Positions 8,140 through 17,896 of a stretch of 64,000 nt of DNA are shown here, piece by piece. Source of the stretch: Corynebacterium sp. HMSC08A12 (lineage in GTDB: Bacteria; Actinomycetota; Actinomycetes; Mycobacteriales; Mycobacteriaceae); the NCBI RefSeq assembly GCF_001807485.1, contig NZ_KV789166.1:99982-163981 (forward strand), written 5' to 3'. Below the pieces are notes generated by a model. The model was not told the origin of the DNA and searched no databases. It saw only the letters and a list, made by a program, of their open reading frames with translations. The translations under genes and the position numbers were made by a program. Within the stretch, counting starts at the first letter, position 1, and each line of letters starts with the position of its first letter.

Positions 8140-8670
8140 CTAGGCAGGGGTCAGCGCGCCGGCAGTAGCGATCACCGCGAACTCCGCGATCCAGATCCAC
8201 AGCCAGGGGCGCTTCGGTAGCAATGGCAGCTCGTCTGCCAGTGAAGGCCGCGCGAAGATGGACTGTGTCGCCGAGTCGAAGGATTCCCACACTTCCCGGT
8301 AGTCGGACTCCGTGGCAGCCCACTGCCGAACCGCCGTGGTATCGCGGTTGTTCGCATACATCCAGAACAGTGCCGGTCCGGCAAACATAAGACAGTAGAG
8401 CACCGCCAGGAAGATCCTTAAGGCACCCTCGACGCCCTCCATCGAGCCGGATAGGATCCCGAACAGCATCATCGCACCCAGGATCAATGCCAGCCAGGCC
8501 GCGATCTTCTTCGCGGTGCTCGGGCGGTACTTCGACAACCGAATGCGACGAGCTTCCAGATCCTGCTCATCGGAAGTGCGCACGACCTGCCCATCATGTG
8601 GATCCTCGTCGGGCATCCAGCCAGCCAGATAATCCTTATCCTGCGGGCGCTGCGGGTCCTTGTAACTCAT
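8140..8670 (-). CDS. Small two-helix membrane protein, unknown function
   Basis: A 176-residue protein with a polar N-terminus (YKDPQRPQDKDYLAGWMPDE), two adjacent membrane segments in the middle (IAAWLALILGAMMLFGILSG and LRIFLAVLYCLMFAGPALFW), a soluble stretch, then a third hydrophobic C-terminus. No family is recognised. The start at 8670 is preferred over an upstream ATG at 8712 because a TACACT -10 box sits 7 bases before it. It is divergent from the FUSC gene. Confidence 0.65.
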   Translation of the reverse strand: MSYKDPQRPQDKDYLAGWMPDEDPHDGQVVRTSDEQDLEARRIRLSKYRPSTAKKIAAWLALILGAMMLFGILSGSMEGVEGALRIFLAVLYCLMFAGPALFWMYANNRDTTAVRQWAATESDYREVWESFDSATQSIFARPSLADELPLLPKRPWLWIWIAEFAVIATAGALTPA

Positions 8671-8677
8671 GGATCTC

Positions 8678-8683
8678 AGTGTA
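8678..8683 (-). promoter_or_regulatory. -10 box, leaderless start at 8670
   Basis: On the minus strand TACACT lies 7 bases before the ATG at 8670, so transcription probably begins on the start codon. A second TACACT at 8730-8735 on the plus strand could serve the divergent FUSC gene. Confidence 0.5.
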
Positions 8684-8807
8684 GGCACTGCGCCGGACAA
8701 CCCACAGCTCATTGTTCGATTTCGAGGGCTACACTGTGAATGTCCCTTTGGACTGTCCCAATGGACGTCCTATTTCGCCGACGCATAAGAGGAAACATAC
8801 AGACGCA

Positions 8808-10547
8808 GTGAGCCAAACCAGCCCCGACCATCAGCCCTCCCCACTATCCCCGAAGCCCCCGCGCAACCCCGCGGAGTTCCCCATCCCCCAACGCCCGAGC
8901 GCGTGGGAACTGTTCAGTACCTTCAACTCAAAGGCCTCGGGCTGGGCTGGTGGACTGCGAGCCGCACTGTCGTTGCTGATCCCCGGCACTATCGCATGGT
9001 CGTTGGGCCACACCGATGCGATGTTGCTAGTTGCTGGAGGAGCGTTCACCGTCATCTACGGCGGCAATCTGCCGTACCGCATCCGCCTGAAGGTGATGGC
9101 GTTCTCCGCCGTCCTGCTGGCCGCCTGCCCCACCATCGCCGCTTGGCTGGGCAAGATGATGTGGGAGCACATGGATTCCGGCGGCTCGCATTGGTGGCTA
9201 CTCATCGCCGGCGTGTACTGCACCTTCCTCTCCGGCGTGTTCACCTACGCACAGAACGCACTGCGCCTGCCGCCACCGGGCGGCTTCTTCATCGTCATGG
9301 TCTCCGGCGGTGCCACGATGATCGCCCGCAACGACCTCAACCCGCTAGCCATCGGCGGTTGGGCCTTGTTCGGCGCATTCGTCGCCATCATCGTGGGCAT
9401 GTTCCCCGCCCTGTTTAATCCGCGCGGCCCGGAGCAGCGCGCCATCCGCACCCTCAACGACGCAGTGGCGGACTTCGCCGAAGATCCAACCCCCGGCAAC
9501 TACTACCTGGCCCGCACTTCCCTCTCCGAGGCGTGGACCACGCTCATGGGCGCGGGCATCGTCTCCGGTGGCAGGGTCGTCCGCGAATCGCAGCGTGACC
9601 TGGTGGTGCAGGTGCAGCAGGCCCGCCAGAAACTTATGTCCGCCAGCGCGCACTCAGGCTACGTGGATACGGACGAGGACTTCTCCGATACCAACGGCAT
9701 GGTCGACCCCACCCGTACCGCCATCCCACACCACAAGCCTTCAGTGAAGTACCGCTTCGGCCGTTCGCTCAACATCCACAGCCATGCGGAGCTCAGCATG
9801 GAAAAGGTCGTGCTGGCGAGCCTGGTCTCTTGTGCCATCACTATCTGGTTGGGCCTGGACCGCCCCGACTGGGGAGTGATCACCGCCCTGCTGATCCTGC
9901 AGTGGGGTCCGGAGAAGATCCCCGGTACCATCCGCGGCGTCCACCGACTCCTAGGATCCGTGCTGGGCATTGGCCTGTTCGCCATCGCCCATGCCTTCCA
10001 GATCGGCGGCCTCCCCCTGCTATTCTTGCTGGCTGCCTGCCAATTCGCCGCCGAGTTCTTCATCGTCAAGAACTATGCGTTCACTGTCATCTTCACCACC
10101 CCCATGGCGCTGATGATGGGCAACTCTCTCGACCGTCCGCTCGGCGACGTGGTGATCGACCGCCTCGCCGAGGTGTGTATTGCGGTTATATGCTCGTTTA
10201 TCTTCTTGTGGCTTTGGCGCACTACGTCGGACGCCCACTACCACCGCCGCCTTGCAGGCCACTGCGAAGCGGCAATGGGTGCCCTGCTGGGCGCCTTGCT
10301 GATCAACCCGCCGGACCGCGCGCTCTACGCGCGCCGCGATCTGCAGTTCGAGCTGCTCAGCGAGCGCAAGCACATGATGAAGATGATCAACAACAACTCA
10401 CCCTATGCGCGCAGCATGTGGGCCAAGCACAACCAGCTGCAGCTCACCGGATATACCCTGCTGGATTACTGCAACGCCCACGCGGACGAGGAGCTCTCCT
10501 TAAGCGAGATCAACCGCCTGGCCGCGGCGGTGCGCCAGGTCGGCTGA
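8808..10547 (+). CDS. FUSC family inner-membrane protein
   Basis: About 579 residues from the GTG at 8808, which has AAGAGGA upstream; an in-frame ATG at 8712 would add 32 residues. The architecture is two copies of a hydrophobic helix bundle (about 60-215 and 340-480) joined and followed by soluble parts, as in fusaric-acid-resistance (FUSC/YccS-like) proteins. The second bundle carries the family-type stretch LDRPDWGVITALLILQWGPE. Related proteins are linked to efflux of aromatic acids, but no substrate is shown here. The gene runs head-on into lepA, their stops 21 bases apart. Confidence 0.82.
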   Translation: MSQTSPDHQPSPLSPKPPRNPAEFPIPQRPSAWELFSTFNSKASGWAGGLRAALSLLIPGTIAWSLGHTDAMLLVAGGAFTVIYGGNLPYRIRLKVMAFSAVLLAACPTIAAWLGKMMWEHMDSGGSHWWLLIAGVYCTFLSGVFTYAQNALRLPPPGGFFIVMVSGGATMIARNDLNPLAIGGWALFGAFVAIIVGMFPALFNPRGPEQRAIRTLNDAVADFAEDPTPGNYYLARTSLSEAWTTLMGAGIVSGGRVVRESQRDLVVQVQQARQKLMSASAHSGYVDTDEDFSDTNGMVDPTRTAIPHHKPSVKYRFGRSLNIHSHAELSMEKVVLASLVSCAITIWLGLDRPDWGVITALLILQWGPEKIPGTIRGVHRLLGSVLGIGLFAIAHAFQIGGLPLLFLLAACQFAAEFFIVKNYAFTVIFTTPMALMMGNSLDRPLGDVVIDRLAEVCIAVICSFIFLWLWRTTSDAHYHRRLAGHCEAAMGALLGALLINPPDRALYARRDLQFELLSERKHMMKMINNNSPYARSMWAKHNQLQLTGYTLLDYCNAHADEELSLSEINRLAAAVRQVG

Positions 10548-10548
10548 G

Positions 10549-10581
10549 CCTAGTCGGCGTCAATAAACCTAGTCGGCGTCA
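10549..10581. repeat. Duplicated lepA 3' end
   Basis: The 14-base string cctagtcggcgtca occurs at 10549-10562 and 10568-10581. The second copy holds the lepA stop and last codons; the first is a non-coding duplicate between the convergent FUSC and lepA genes. Confidence 0.8.
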
Positions 10582-12419
10582 GTAGACAGAGCCGCGACGA
10601 AGGCCTCCTGCGGAACAGAAACCGAACCGATGGCCTTCATGCGCTTCTTGCCTTCCTTCTGCTTTTCCAGCAGCTTGCGCTTACGCGACACGTCGCCGCC
10701 GTAGCACTTGGAAAGAACGTCCTTGCGCAGGGCGCGGATGTTCTCGCGGGCAATGATCTTGGAGCCGATGGCGGCCTGCACCGGAACCTCGAACTGCTGG
10801 CGCGGGATGAGCTCCTTGAGCTTCACCGTCATCTTGTTGCCATACCAGTGGGCATTCTCGCGGTGGACAATGGCGCTGAACGCATCCACCGGATCGCCCT
10901 GCAGCAGGATGTCCACCTTCACCAGGTCGGCCAGCTGCTCGCCGGCCTCCTCGTAGTTCAGGGAGGCGTAGCCCTTGGTGCGAGACTTCAGCTGGTCGAA
11001 GAAATCGAAGATGATCTCACCCAGAGGCATGGTGTAGCGCAGCTCCACGCGGTCCTCGGAGAGGTAGTCCATGCCGCCCATCTGGCCGCGCTTGGACTGG
11101 CACAGCTCCATCGTCGCACCCAGGAACTCCGCAGGCACAATGACGGTCATCTTCACGATCGGCTCGTAGATCTCGCGCATCTTGCCACCCGGCCAGTCCG
11201 AAGGGTTGCGCACCAGCACCTCGCTGCCGTCCTCCTTGACCACGCGGTACACCACGGAAGGAGCAGTAGAGATCAGGTCTAGGTCGAACTCGCGCTCCAG
11301 GCGAGCGCGGGTGATCTCCATATGCAGCAGGCCCAGGAAGCCACAGCGGAAGCCAAAGCCCAGGGCCACGGACGTCTCCGGCTCGAAGGTCAGGGAGGCA
11401 TCATTGAGCTGCAGCTTCTCGATGGCCTCGCGCAGGTCCGGATACTGGTCGGCACTGATTGGGAACAGGCCGGAGTACACCATCGGGGTCGGTTCTTGGT
11501 AGCCCTTCAGCGGGGTTTCCGCGCCGTTGACGGCCCAAGTGATCGTATCGCCCACCTTGGACTGGCGGACGTCCTTCACACCGGTGATGATGTAGCCAAC
11601 CTCGCCCACACCGAGCCCCTTGGTCTTCGTCGGCTCTGGGGAGACCACGCCGATTTCCAGGGTTTCGTGGGTCGCGCCGGTACTCATCATCTGGATCTTC
11701 TGGCGGGATTCCAGCTTGCCGTCCATCATGCGCACGTAGGTCACCACGCCGCGGTAGATGTCGTAGACACTGTCGAAGATCATGGCACGGGCCGGCGCAT
11801 CGGCGTCGCCGACCGGGGCGGGCACGAGCTCACAGACCCTGTCCAGCAACTCGGACACACCTTCGCCCGTCTTGCCGGATACGCGCAGCACGTCCTCTGG
11901 CTCGCAGCCGATGATGTGCGCGATCTCCAGGGAGTACTTCTCCGGATCTGCCGCGGGCAGGTCGATCTTGTTCAGCACCGGGATGATTTCCAGGTCGTTT
12001 TCCATCGCCAGGTACAGGTTCGCCAGCGTCTGCGCCTCGATGCCCTGGGCTGCATCGACCAGCAGGATGCAACCCTCACACGCCTCGAGGGCGCGGGAAA
12101 CCTCGTAGGTGAAGTCCACGTGGCCGGGCGTATCGATCAGATGCATCACCAGTTCTTCGCCCGCGTGCGCGCCGGTCTTCGGCACCCAGGGCAGGCGCAC
12201 ATTCTGCGCCTTAATAGTGATGCCACGTTCGCGCTCGATGTCCATGTTGTCGAGATACTGGTCACGCATGTCGCGATCCTCGACCACGCCCGACATCTGC
12301 AGAATGCGGTCCGCCAGGGTGGACTTGCCGTGGTCGATGTGGGCAATGATGCAGAAGTTGCGGATCCTCTCTGGGTCCGTGAACGTCTCCGTGGCGTAAT
12401 TCTTCTGCTTGGCTGCCAT
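10569..12419 (-). CDS. lepA: Elongation factor 4 (LepA)
   Basis: The 616-residue translational GTPase acts on the ribosome and back-translocates or remodels stalled complexes. G-domain motifs are present: [15 protein letters not shown] and NKID, followed by domain II, the EF-G-like domains and the LepA-specific C-terminus ([31 protein letters not shown]). The start at 12419 is set by a GAGGAGGG ribosome site 6 bases upstream and by family length; an in-frame upstream extension to 12533 is unsupported. It diverges from the PemK/MazF-like gene. Confidence 0.97.
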   Translation of the reverse strand: MAAKQKNYATETFTDPERIRNFCIIAHIDHGKSTLADRILQMSGVVEDRDMRDQYLDNMDIERERGITIKAQNVRLPWVPKTGAHAGEELVMHLIDTPGHVDFTYEVSRALEACEGCILLVDAAQGIEAQTLANLYLAMENDLEIIPVLNKIDLPAADPEKYSLEIAHIIGCEPEDVLRVSGKTGEGVSELLDRVCELVPAPVGDADAPARAMIFDSVYDIYRGVVTYVRMMDGKLESRQKIQMMSTGATHETLEIGVVSPEPTKTKGLGVGEVGYIITGVKDVRQSKVGDTITWAVNGAETPLKGYQEPTPMVYSGLFPISADQYPDLREAIEKLQLNDASLTFEPETSVALGFGFRCGFLGLLHMEITRARLEREFDLDLISTAPSVVYRVVKEDGSEVLVRNPSDWPGGKMREIYEPIVKMTVIVPAEFLGATMELCQSKRGQMGGMDYLSEDRVELRYTMPLGEIIFDFFDQLKSRTKGYASLNYEEAGEQLADLVKVDILLQGDPVDAFSAIVHRENAHWYGNKMTVKLKELIPRQQFEVPVQAAIGSKIIARENIRALRKDVLSKCYGGDVSRKRKLLEKQKEGKKRMKAIGSVSVPQEAFVAALSTDAD

Positions 12420-12535
12420 TTGCCCTCCTCTTTCGCTTATGCGTAACCCTACTATGCATCGCCCCGGAAGTAGCAGACGGGGTTTAGCTGCGAACCTTAT
12501 TACTGTGCGCACGTGGTTCGGGTAATCTGTCACCT

Positions 12536-13135
12536 ATGGCTGGTTCCGAAGGAAGTGTTGTGGATGTGACGCCCCCACGGGGGAAATCCCGCAATCCCAT
12601 TGGGGCCATCAAGGGGTTCTTCCAGCGGTTTTATATCCGCCATTTCACGCGCCGGCAGGCTCTGAAGCGCGGTATTGCCGAACTTAATGCACACCTGGGA
12701 ATGGGGGCGGAGTACGCCGGTTTGGCAGGCGACCGGGACGAAACCATCAAGACTCCCAGCCGGGAGCTCGCCCGCCCGGTCACCTACATCCCGGACATGG
12801 ACGGGCAGGCGGATGCTGGTGAGGTCGTGTGGGCTGACATCCGCCCGAAGAAGGGAGTGCCCCCTGAGCGGCGTGCGGTGCTTGTGGTCGGGCGCAAGAG
12901 CCACCGGCTTCTCACCCTGCTGATTTCCTCCCGCGAGGAGTACGCTGATCAGCCGATTTGGGTTCCCATAGGAACCGGCCCGTGGAGCTCCGGCGCGGAT
13001 CGCGATAGCTGGGTGCGTATAGATAAGGTGCTGCAGGTGCCGGAATCTCACATCCAACGCCGCGGCATCCCGCTACCCTCCCGCCGTTTCGATCGAGTAG
13101 CCAACGTGCTGCGCCAGGAGTACGGCTGGGGCTAA
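12536..13135 (+). CDS. PemK/MazF-like protein without antitoxin
   Basis: The 199-residue protein has a C-terminal half (about 95-199) of PemK/MazF type: GEVVWADIRPKKGVPPERRAVLVVGRK, then a central strand with SRxxYADQPIWVPIGTG and a C-terminal VANVLRQEYGWG. MazF relatives are mRNA interferases. The N-terminal 90 residues are a basic extension absent from canonical MazF. No antitoxin gene is adjacent, and the lepA-side position suggests a fixed chromosomal gene rather than a mobile toxin-antitoxin pair, so toxicity is uncertain. Confidence 0.75.
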   Translation: MAGSEGSVVDVTPPRGKSRNPIGAIKGFFQRFYIRHFTRRQALKRGIAELNAHLGMGAEYAGLAGDRDETIKTPSRELARPVTYIPDMDGQADAGEVVWADIRPKKGVPPERRAVLVVGRKSHRLLTLLISSREEYADQPIWVPIGTGPWSSGADRDSWVRIDKVLQVPESHIQRRGIPLPSRRFDRVANVLRQEYGWG

Positions 13136-13385
13136 AAAGACCCGCCCGGAGCTTTTTGCCTTTTCTGCTCCCCTGCTGCTAACATTTCCCGAGTTCACAG
13201 TGCTGCTCGTAGCAGCCACTAGCGCTAACCCCTAGTGCCAGCGCCGTTATAGAGACGCACTGCGAGGCCACGCCGCATCCCACAGGACCTTGGGTGGGGT
13301 GTTAGAGACCGCGCGGCCGCGGCGGGAGCCCGCTCCCCTGAACAGATTTTTTCCGAAGACTTTTTGAAAGAAGAGGCACGCCACC

Positions 13386-13649
13386 ATGGCAAACATCAAG
13401 CAGCAGAAGAAGCGCGTTCTCACCAACGAGATCGCTCGCAAGCGCAACCAGGCTATCCGTTCCCGCCTGCGCACCGAGACCCGCAAGTTCAACGCCGCCG
13501 TTGAGGCTGGCGACAAGGAAGCCGCTGAGGCTCAGCTGCGCGTCGCTTCCCGCTTCTACGACAAGGCCGTCACCAAGGGCACCATCCACCGCAACAACGC
13601 GGCAAACAAGAAGTCCGGCATGGCCGCTCGCTTCAACAAGATGGCCTAA
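13386..13649 (+). CDS. rpsT: 30S ribosomal protein S20
   Basis: The 87-residue, Lys/Arg/Ala-rich protein begins MANIKQQKKRVLTNE and has the S20 signature of two long basic helices (RSRLRTETRKFNAAVEAGDKEAA, NKKSGMAARFNKMA). It binds 16S rRNA early in small-subunit assembly. AAGAAGAGG lies upstream. The 250 bases before it hold the probable promoter and leader, in which I see no clear riboregulator. A layered hairpin follows downstream. Confidence 0.97.
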   Translation: MANIKQQKKRVLTNEIARKRNQAIRSRLRTETRKFNAAVEAGDKEAAEAQLRVASRFYDKAVTKGTIHRNNAANKKSGMAARFNKMA

Positions 13650-13694
13650 GGTTTATCCAAAAGATTCTCCAGCCGGCACTTGCCTGAATCGAGG

Positions 13695-13767
13695 CCCGCA
13701 CCCTTCTACAGAGGTTGAGACGTTGCGTCACAAAGCAACAACAGTAACAACCTCCCCCGGGTGCGGG
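13695..13767 (+). terminator. Three-tier hairpin downstream of rpsT
   Basis: An outer stem cccgcaccc/gggtgcggg (13695-13703 with 13759-13767), a middle stem gaggttg/caacctc (13711-13717 with 13748-13754) and an inner gttgc/gcaac pair nest in one structure, followed by TTTTCGTT. It is likely the rpsT terminator, though unusually large for that job. Confidence 0.6.
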
Positions 13768-13862
13768 TTTTCGTTATGCCCTAAGCTTAAGAGCTAGATT
13801 AGGGCTGGATACAGCCACAGCTGACCGCTGCTAATGACTTTTCAAAGGAGTTCGACAAAGGG

Positions 13863-14900
13863 ATGAAGGATCGCTTCCGCTCAGCCCTACTCGGCACCGC
13901 CCTGGGCGATGCGTGGGGTTACCCGTACTTGAACGAGCCACAGCCCGAACGCACCCCGCTACCCGATTCGCTGGTGATCAGCGACGCTACGCAGATGACC
14001 CTGGCCCTGTGCGCCGCTATGGCGGAGATTGACGACGGGGACCTGGACCGCGAAGAGGGCATGCAGGCCATCGGCCAGCACTTCATCAACTACCACGGCG
14101 ACCGGGATTACGACCGCCACCCCGGGGCTTCGAACACCGAGTCTCTGGAGCGGCTAAGCCTGCTCGGGGCGGAGCACTGGGACGATGTGGCTACTCACTC
14201 GGGCGGCTCCGGTGCCGTAATGCGCGTGGCGGCCAGTGCTTTGCTCGCTCCCGCCGATGAGGGCGTGGGCTGGTCCGTCCTGCAGGGCATCTTGACTCAC
14301 GACTCGGGCGTGGCCCGCGCCGCGTGCGCGATGGTGGCCTGCATGCTGGCTGCTAAGAAGGGCACCCGCCTGCTCGACGTCGCAGAAGGCTTGGCCGGCG
14401 ACGAGAACTTCGATAACGATAGCCTGCTGACCAACGAGGAGAAGCTGGACATCCTCACGGACCTGGACGAGGCTTTGATCACAGATCTGACCGGCCCCGA
14501 CGTTCCGTTGAGTGAGCTGATCTCGCGCGTCAGCGCCGTGCACGAGCACCTCACCCCGTTCCTGCAGCAGGGCGACTTCGAGGAGCTGTACCGCCATAGC
14601 GGCAAGTTCGTGCAGATTCTGGGTCGTGGGTGGGACGCAGGCTCCTGCACCGCCTCCGCCCTACTGCTGGCGCAACTGTACCTGGATAATCAGGATCAGT
14701 ACGCCCCGCACGACTTCCTGCACGTGGCCGTGAACTGGCCGGGCAACCGCAATACTCGCGCTTCACTGACTGGCGCGCTGATCGGCTCCCACCTGGAGGG
14801 TGGCGTGGACGCATGGGAGGAAACCCGTGAGTACGATTTCGAGTCGCGCTACGACGACGCGGTGCACTGCGGCGTGTGGAAGGGCTTTAACGCCCGGTAG
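13863..14900 (+). CDS. ADP-ribosylglycohydrolase-like protein, metal site lost
   Basis: The 345-residue protein has the all-helical ADP-ribosylglycohydrolase (ARH/DraG) pattern: ALLGTALGDAWG at the N-terminus, SGAVMRVAA in the middle and an AVNWPGNRNTRASLTGALIG block near 288-307. In active members the first metal motif reads DDT and the last GGDTDT. Here they are DAT (41-43) and GNRNT (294-298), so the acidic Mg2+ ligands are gone. It is probably a pseudo-hydrolase that may bind ADP-ribose or a protein, which is an inference. It stands alone, convergent with holA, overlapping its 3' end by 14 bases. Confidence 0.75.
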   Translation: MKDRFRSALLGTALGDAWGYPYLNEPQPERTPLPDSLVISDATQMTLALCAAMAEIDDGDLDREEGMQAIGQHFINYHGDRDYDRHPGASNTESLERLSLLGAEHWDDVATHSGGSGAVMRVAASALLAPADEGVGWSVLQGILTHDSGVARAACAMVACMLAAKKGTRLLDVAEGLAGDENFDNDSLLTNEEKLDILTDLDEALITDLTGPDVPLSELISRVSAVHEHLTPFLQQGDFEELYRHSGKFVQILGRGWDAGSCTASALLLAQLYLDNQDQYAPHDFLHVAVNWPGNRNTRASLTGALIGSHLEGGVDAWEETREYDFESRYDDAVHCGVWKGFNAR

Positions 14901-15900
14901 CGCTGTACCCGCTGCGCAATCTGCGCTCTGGCTGCCCGCCAGCGACGTAGGCGATTTTGCGCACCGCGTCCTCGACCGCGAAGTCGGGGTCGGCGCTGTG
15001 CCCCTTCACTCCCGCGTCTAGCTCCGCGGTGATCTGCACCGCCTGCGCGATCATGGGGGTGGTCCAACGCCGGGCGGTGCGGATCGTTTTGTCCAGCTTC
15101 CACGGTGCCATGCCGAACTTCGCCGCATCCCGTCGGGAGTTGATGTTGCCCGCGCCCGCCACCTTTGCAATGTCTGCGATCCCGGAGCTCAGCGCGCTGG
15201 CCAGCAGAACCGGCGCCACGCCCAGCTGTAGCGCCCGGCGCGCCAGCGCCACTGCGGCGCGGACGTTTCCGGCGATGGCGTAGTCGGCTACTTCGAAGCC
15301 GCTGACCTCCGCTTTGCCCTGGTAGTAGCGCTTCACCGCTGCAGCATCTACGTGGCCGTCCGTGTCGGCGATGAGCTGGCTGATGGCGCTGGCCAGCTGG
15401 CGTAGGTCGCTGCCCACCACGTCCAGCAGCAGTTCGCACACTTCGCGGGTCACGCGCGCGCCCTGGCTGCGGAACTCTTGGTCGATGAAGGCCAGCTGTT
15501 CGCGGCCCTTCAGTGCCCCGGCTTGGAATACCACCGCGCCGAGTTTCGGCCAGCTATCCACCAGCTTCTTGTTGCGGCCTTTGCCGGTGTGCACGATGAT
15601 CAGCACCACCCCGTCGGCTGGGTCTTTGATGGCTTGTTCCAGCAGCCCGACGATCTCCTTGCCTGTGTCCTCCACGCCGGTGACGACCACGATGCGGTCC
15701 TCGGCGAACAGGCTGGGGCTTAGCAGTTCGGCCAGTTCGGGTGCGCTGAGTTCAGAGGCTTTGCGCATCTCTACCGGCAGGTTCGGGTCTCCGCTGGCGG
15801 CCCGCGCCTGGTCGACGATGCCCTGCCTGCGCCGTTCGGCCAGGAAGTCATCGCCGCCGACGATCAGGTTGATGGGTGCGGGATGCTCGGGGCGGTTCAT
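14887..15900 (-). CDS. holA: DNA polymerase III delta subunit
   Basis: The 337-residue protein matches the clamp-loader delta subunit: an N-terminal domain with LIVGGDDFLAERR and a middle region LFAEDRIVVVTGVED, followed by the helical domain with LASAISQLIADTDGHVDAAAVKRYYQGKAEVSGFEVADYAI. It opens the beta clamp. The ATG at 15900 fits family length; upstream in-frame sequence belongs to comEC. It is the last gene of the nadD-comEC run and its end overlaps the convergent ARH-like gene. Confidence 0.93.
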   Translation of the reverse strand: MNRPEHPAPINLIVGGDDFLAERRRQGIVDQARAASGDPNLPVEMRKASELSAPELAELLSPSLFAEDRIVVVTGVEDTGKEIVGLLEQAIKDPADGVVLIIVHTGKGRNKKLVDSWPKLGAVVFQAGALKGREQLAFIDQEFRSQGARVTREVCELLLDVVGSDLRQLASAISQLIADTDGHVDAAAVKRYYQGKAEVSGFEVADYAIAGNVRAAVALARRALQLGVAPVLLASALSSGIADIAKVAGAGNINSRRDAAKFGMAPWKLDKTIRTARRWTTPMIAQAVQITAELDAGVKGHSADPDFAVEDAVRKIAYVAGGQPERRLRSGYSATGR

Positions 15901-15934
15901 GGGTTCGATCTTGCCAGATCTGCGCGCGCGACTT

Positions 15935-17896
15935 CTAACGGATCTCCACCTTGTCCTTGCACGGGTAGTACACGGGCACCCCGTTGGGCATAAAGCTGGG
16001 TCTGTCGTGGGGTTTTCCACACTGCGTCACGATCACCGCCACCTGTTGCGCTCCCCCTTTCTCCGCCACGACTGCGTCGATCTGTTGCTGTTGCCGCATC
16101 GCCTGGTCGTCGTCTCGAACTTGAAACACTGCCTTACCGGCTAGGTCCACCGGCTCTGTCTGGATTGCTGCGGGCGCGTCTGGTGTTTCTAGTTTTATGA
16201 CGCCCCCTCGTCCCCACACCCCTATCATCAGCACCCCGCACATAAGCGTGGCCCAGCCCCAGCGGAGGGTGCGCCAGTAGCTGGCGTAGCGCACGCTCGC
16301 CAGCAAGACCGCCAGCAGAGCGCTGGCTATACCCGCCCATAGCCATCCGCCCGGGGTGGCGAGCATCGGCGCGCCAGACCCCGTGCGGGCCACCTGCAGC
16401 ACCCATGCCGCGCATGGCACCGCGGGGGCGACAATGAGCTTGGCCAGCAGCATCGTCACCGGTGGATAGATCGCCGCCAGCAGTGCTGCCATGAGCCCGA
16501 GTACGGTGATCACTGGAACCACCGCCGTCACCGCCAGGTTGCAGACGACCGCGACCAGGGAGACTTTCCCCGTCATATGAACAATGATCGGAATGGTCAC
16601 CAGGTCCGCTGCGATAGCCACCAGAACCATGCGCACCACCATCGCCTGCAGCTGGGTGGGTCGCTCGTGGGCGGGCAGCCAGGGAATCAGCGGCATCCTA
16701 GCCAGCACGGCTTTTGACCACCAGGGAAGCACCACCACGATGCCCGCCGTTGCCGCCACCGAGAGCACGAAGGCGTAGCTAATGGCCATGCCTGGGGAAA
16801 GCACCATCAGCGCGATAATGGCCGCGCTCAAGGAGGCGATGATGTCCGTCCAGCGGGCAGAAGCCACCGCCACCAGGCCGACGCTGCCCATGATCGCCGC
16901 GCGCAGCACACTGGGTTCCGGGCCGACCAGCAGCACGAAGGCCACGAGGGCGCCGGCTGCCACCAGCAGCCGGGTGAGGCGCCCCGCCCGGCAGGCCGTG
17001 GCCAGCACCAACGCGGCTCCAGTGACTACCGCGACATTGGAGCCCGAGACCGCGCTGAGGTGGCTTAGCCCAGTGACGGTGAACTGGTTGCGCAGAGTGG
17101 AATCCTGCATGCTGACGTCCCCCATCACCATGCCGGGCAGGATCTTCCCGGCTTCCCACGGCAGGTCTGCGCACAGCGCGTGGAAGCCTCTGCGCAGCCA
17201 GGCGGTGACGCCCCATATGCCCTCCGGGTCGGTGATGTTCTCCGGAGCTCGGGCGGCGGACAGGGTGACGGGAACCATCTCTGCCCCGCGGGCGGGGCGC
17301 ATGGTGGCAGCAATGTCGAAGCTCATGCCGGGTTGGAGAGCCGTGAAGTCGCCCGCGCTCGCTGTGCCTCCGCCTACTCCGTCGCCTCCAACACCGGCGC
17401 CAATACCGGCCAAGTCGGGGCGTAGAAAAAGCGGCACCTCCCCCAGGCCGTCGATGTGCACGGGGACCAGCACCGTCCCCTCAGCGACCTGTTTCGGCAA
17501 GCCCGCCACCGTTACCCGCTGCTGCACACTGCCCGCTGTAGTGGAGAGGTCCTGCAGCAGCGGCTGGGCGTCAATAATTAAGATCCGCCACCACGTGCCC
17601 AGGCCCACCGCGCTGGCGACGGCCCCAACAATCGCAGCGCTGCGCGCGAGGAGGCGGCGCCACGGGGCTCCGTAACTGCGGCGGGCGTGCCACCACCACG
17701 CAACGCTGGCGAGCGTGATGAGTCCTCCTACGACAAGTGGCCAGAAGCTGCGGGTGAGGATGATCGCGGTGGCCATGAGCCAGCAGCCGAGCGCGACGGG
17801 GACGAGTCGCAGATCAACACCGCGGGCTTTGGTGACGGCTTCCGGACTGAACGGCTCCGGCGCGCCCAACACTAGCGAGCTAGATAGTGACGGCAT
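15935..17896 (-). CDS. comEC: ComEC/Rec2 family DNA-transport membrane protein
   Basis: About 653 residues with an N-terminal soluble part, then a large polytopic competence domain (about 230-520) with LSHLSAVSGSNVAVVTGAAL, a signature of ComEC channels that pass single-stranded DNA. The metallo-beta-lactamase domain seen in many ComEC proteins is missing; only a short tail with cysteines remains, as in many actinobacterial versions. The start overlaps the end of comEA by 17 bases, so the two are translationally coupled. An in-frame start at 17926 is also possible. Confidence 0.9.
   Translation of the reverse strand: MPSLSSSLVLGAPEPFSPEAVTKARGVDLRLVPVALGCWLMATAIILTRSFWPLVVGGLITLASVAWWWHARRSYGAPWRRLLARSAAIVGAVASAVGLGTWWRILIIDAQPLLQDLSTTAGSVQQRVTVAGLPKQVAEGTVLVPVHIDGLGEVPLFLRPDLAGIGAGVGGDGVGGGTASAGDFTALQPGMSFDIAATMRPARGAEMVPVTLSAARAPENITDPEGIWGVTAWLRRGFHALCADLPWEAGKILPGMVMGDVSMQDSTLRNQFTVTGLSHLSAVSGSNVAVVTGAALVLATACRAGRLTRLLVAAGALVAFVLLVGPEPSVLRAAIMGSVGLVAVASARWTDIIASLSAAIIALMVLSPGMAISYAFVLSVAATAGIVVVLPWWSKAVLARMPLIPWLPAHERPTQLQAMVVRMVLVAIAADLVTIPIIVHMTGKVSLVAVVCNLAVTAVVPVITVLGLMAALLAAIYPPVTMLLAKLIVAPAVPCAAWVLQVARTGSGAPMLATPGGWLWAGIASALLAVLLASVRYASYWRTLRWGWATLMCGVLMIGVWGRGGVIKLETPDAPAAIQTEPVDLAGKAVFQVRDDDQAMRQQQQIDAVVAEKGGAQQVAVIVTQCGKPHDRPSFMPNGVPVYYPCKDKVEIR

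Noticed and set aside
8712..8807. Longer N-terminus for the FUSC protein
   Set aside because: The ATG at 8712 lies upstream of a possible -10 box (8730-8735) and has no ribosome site; the GTG at 8808 is preferred.
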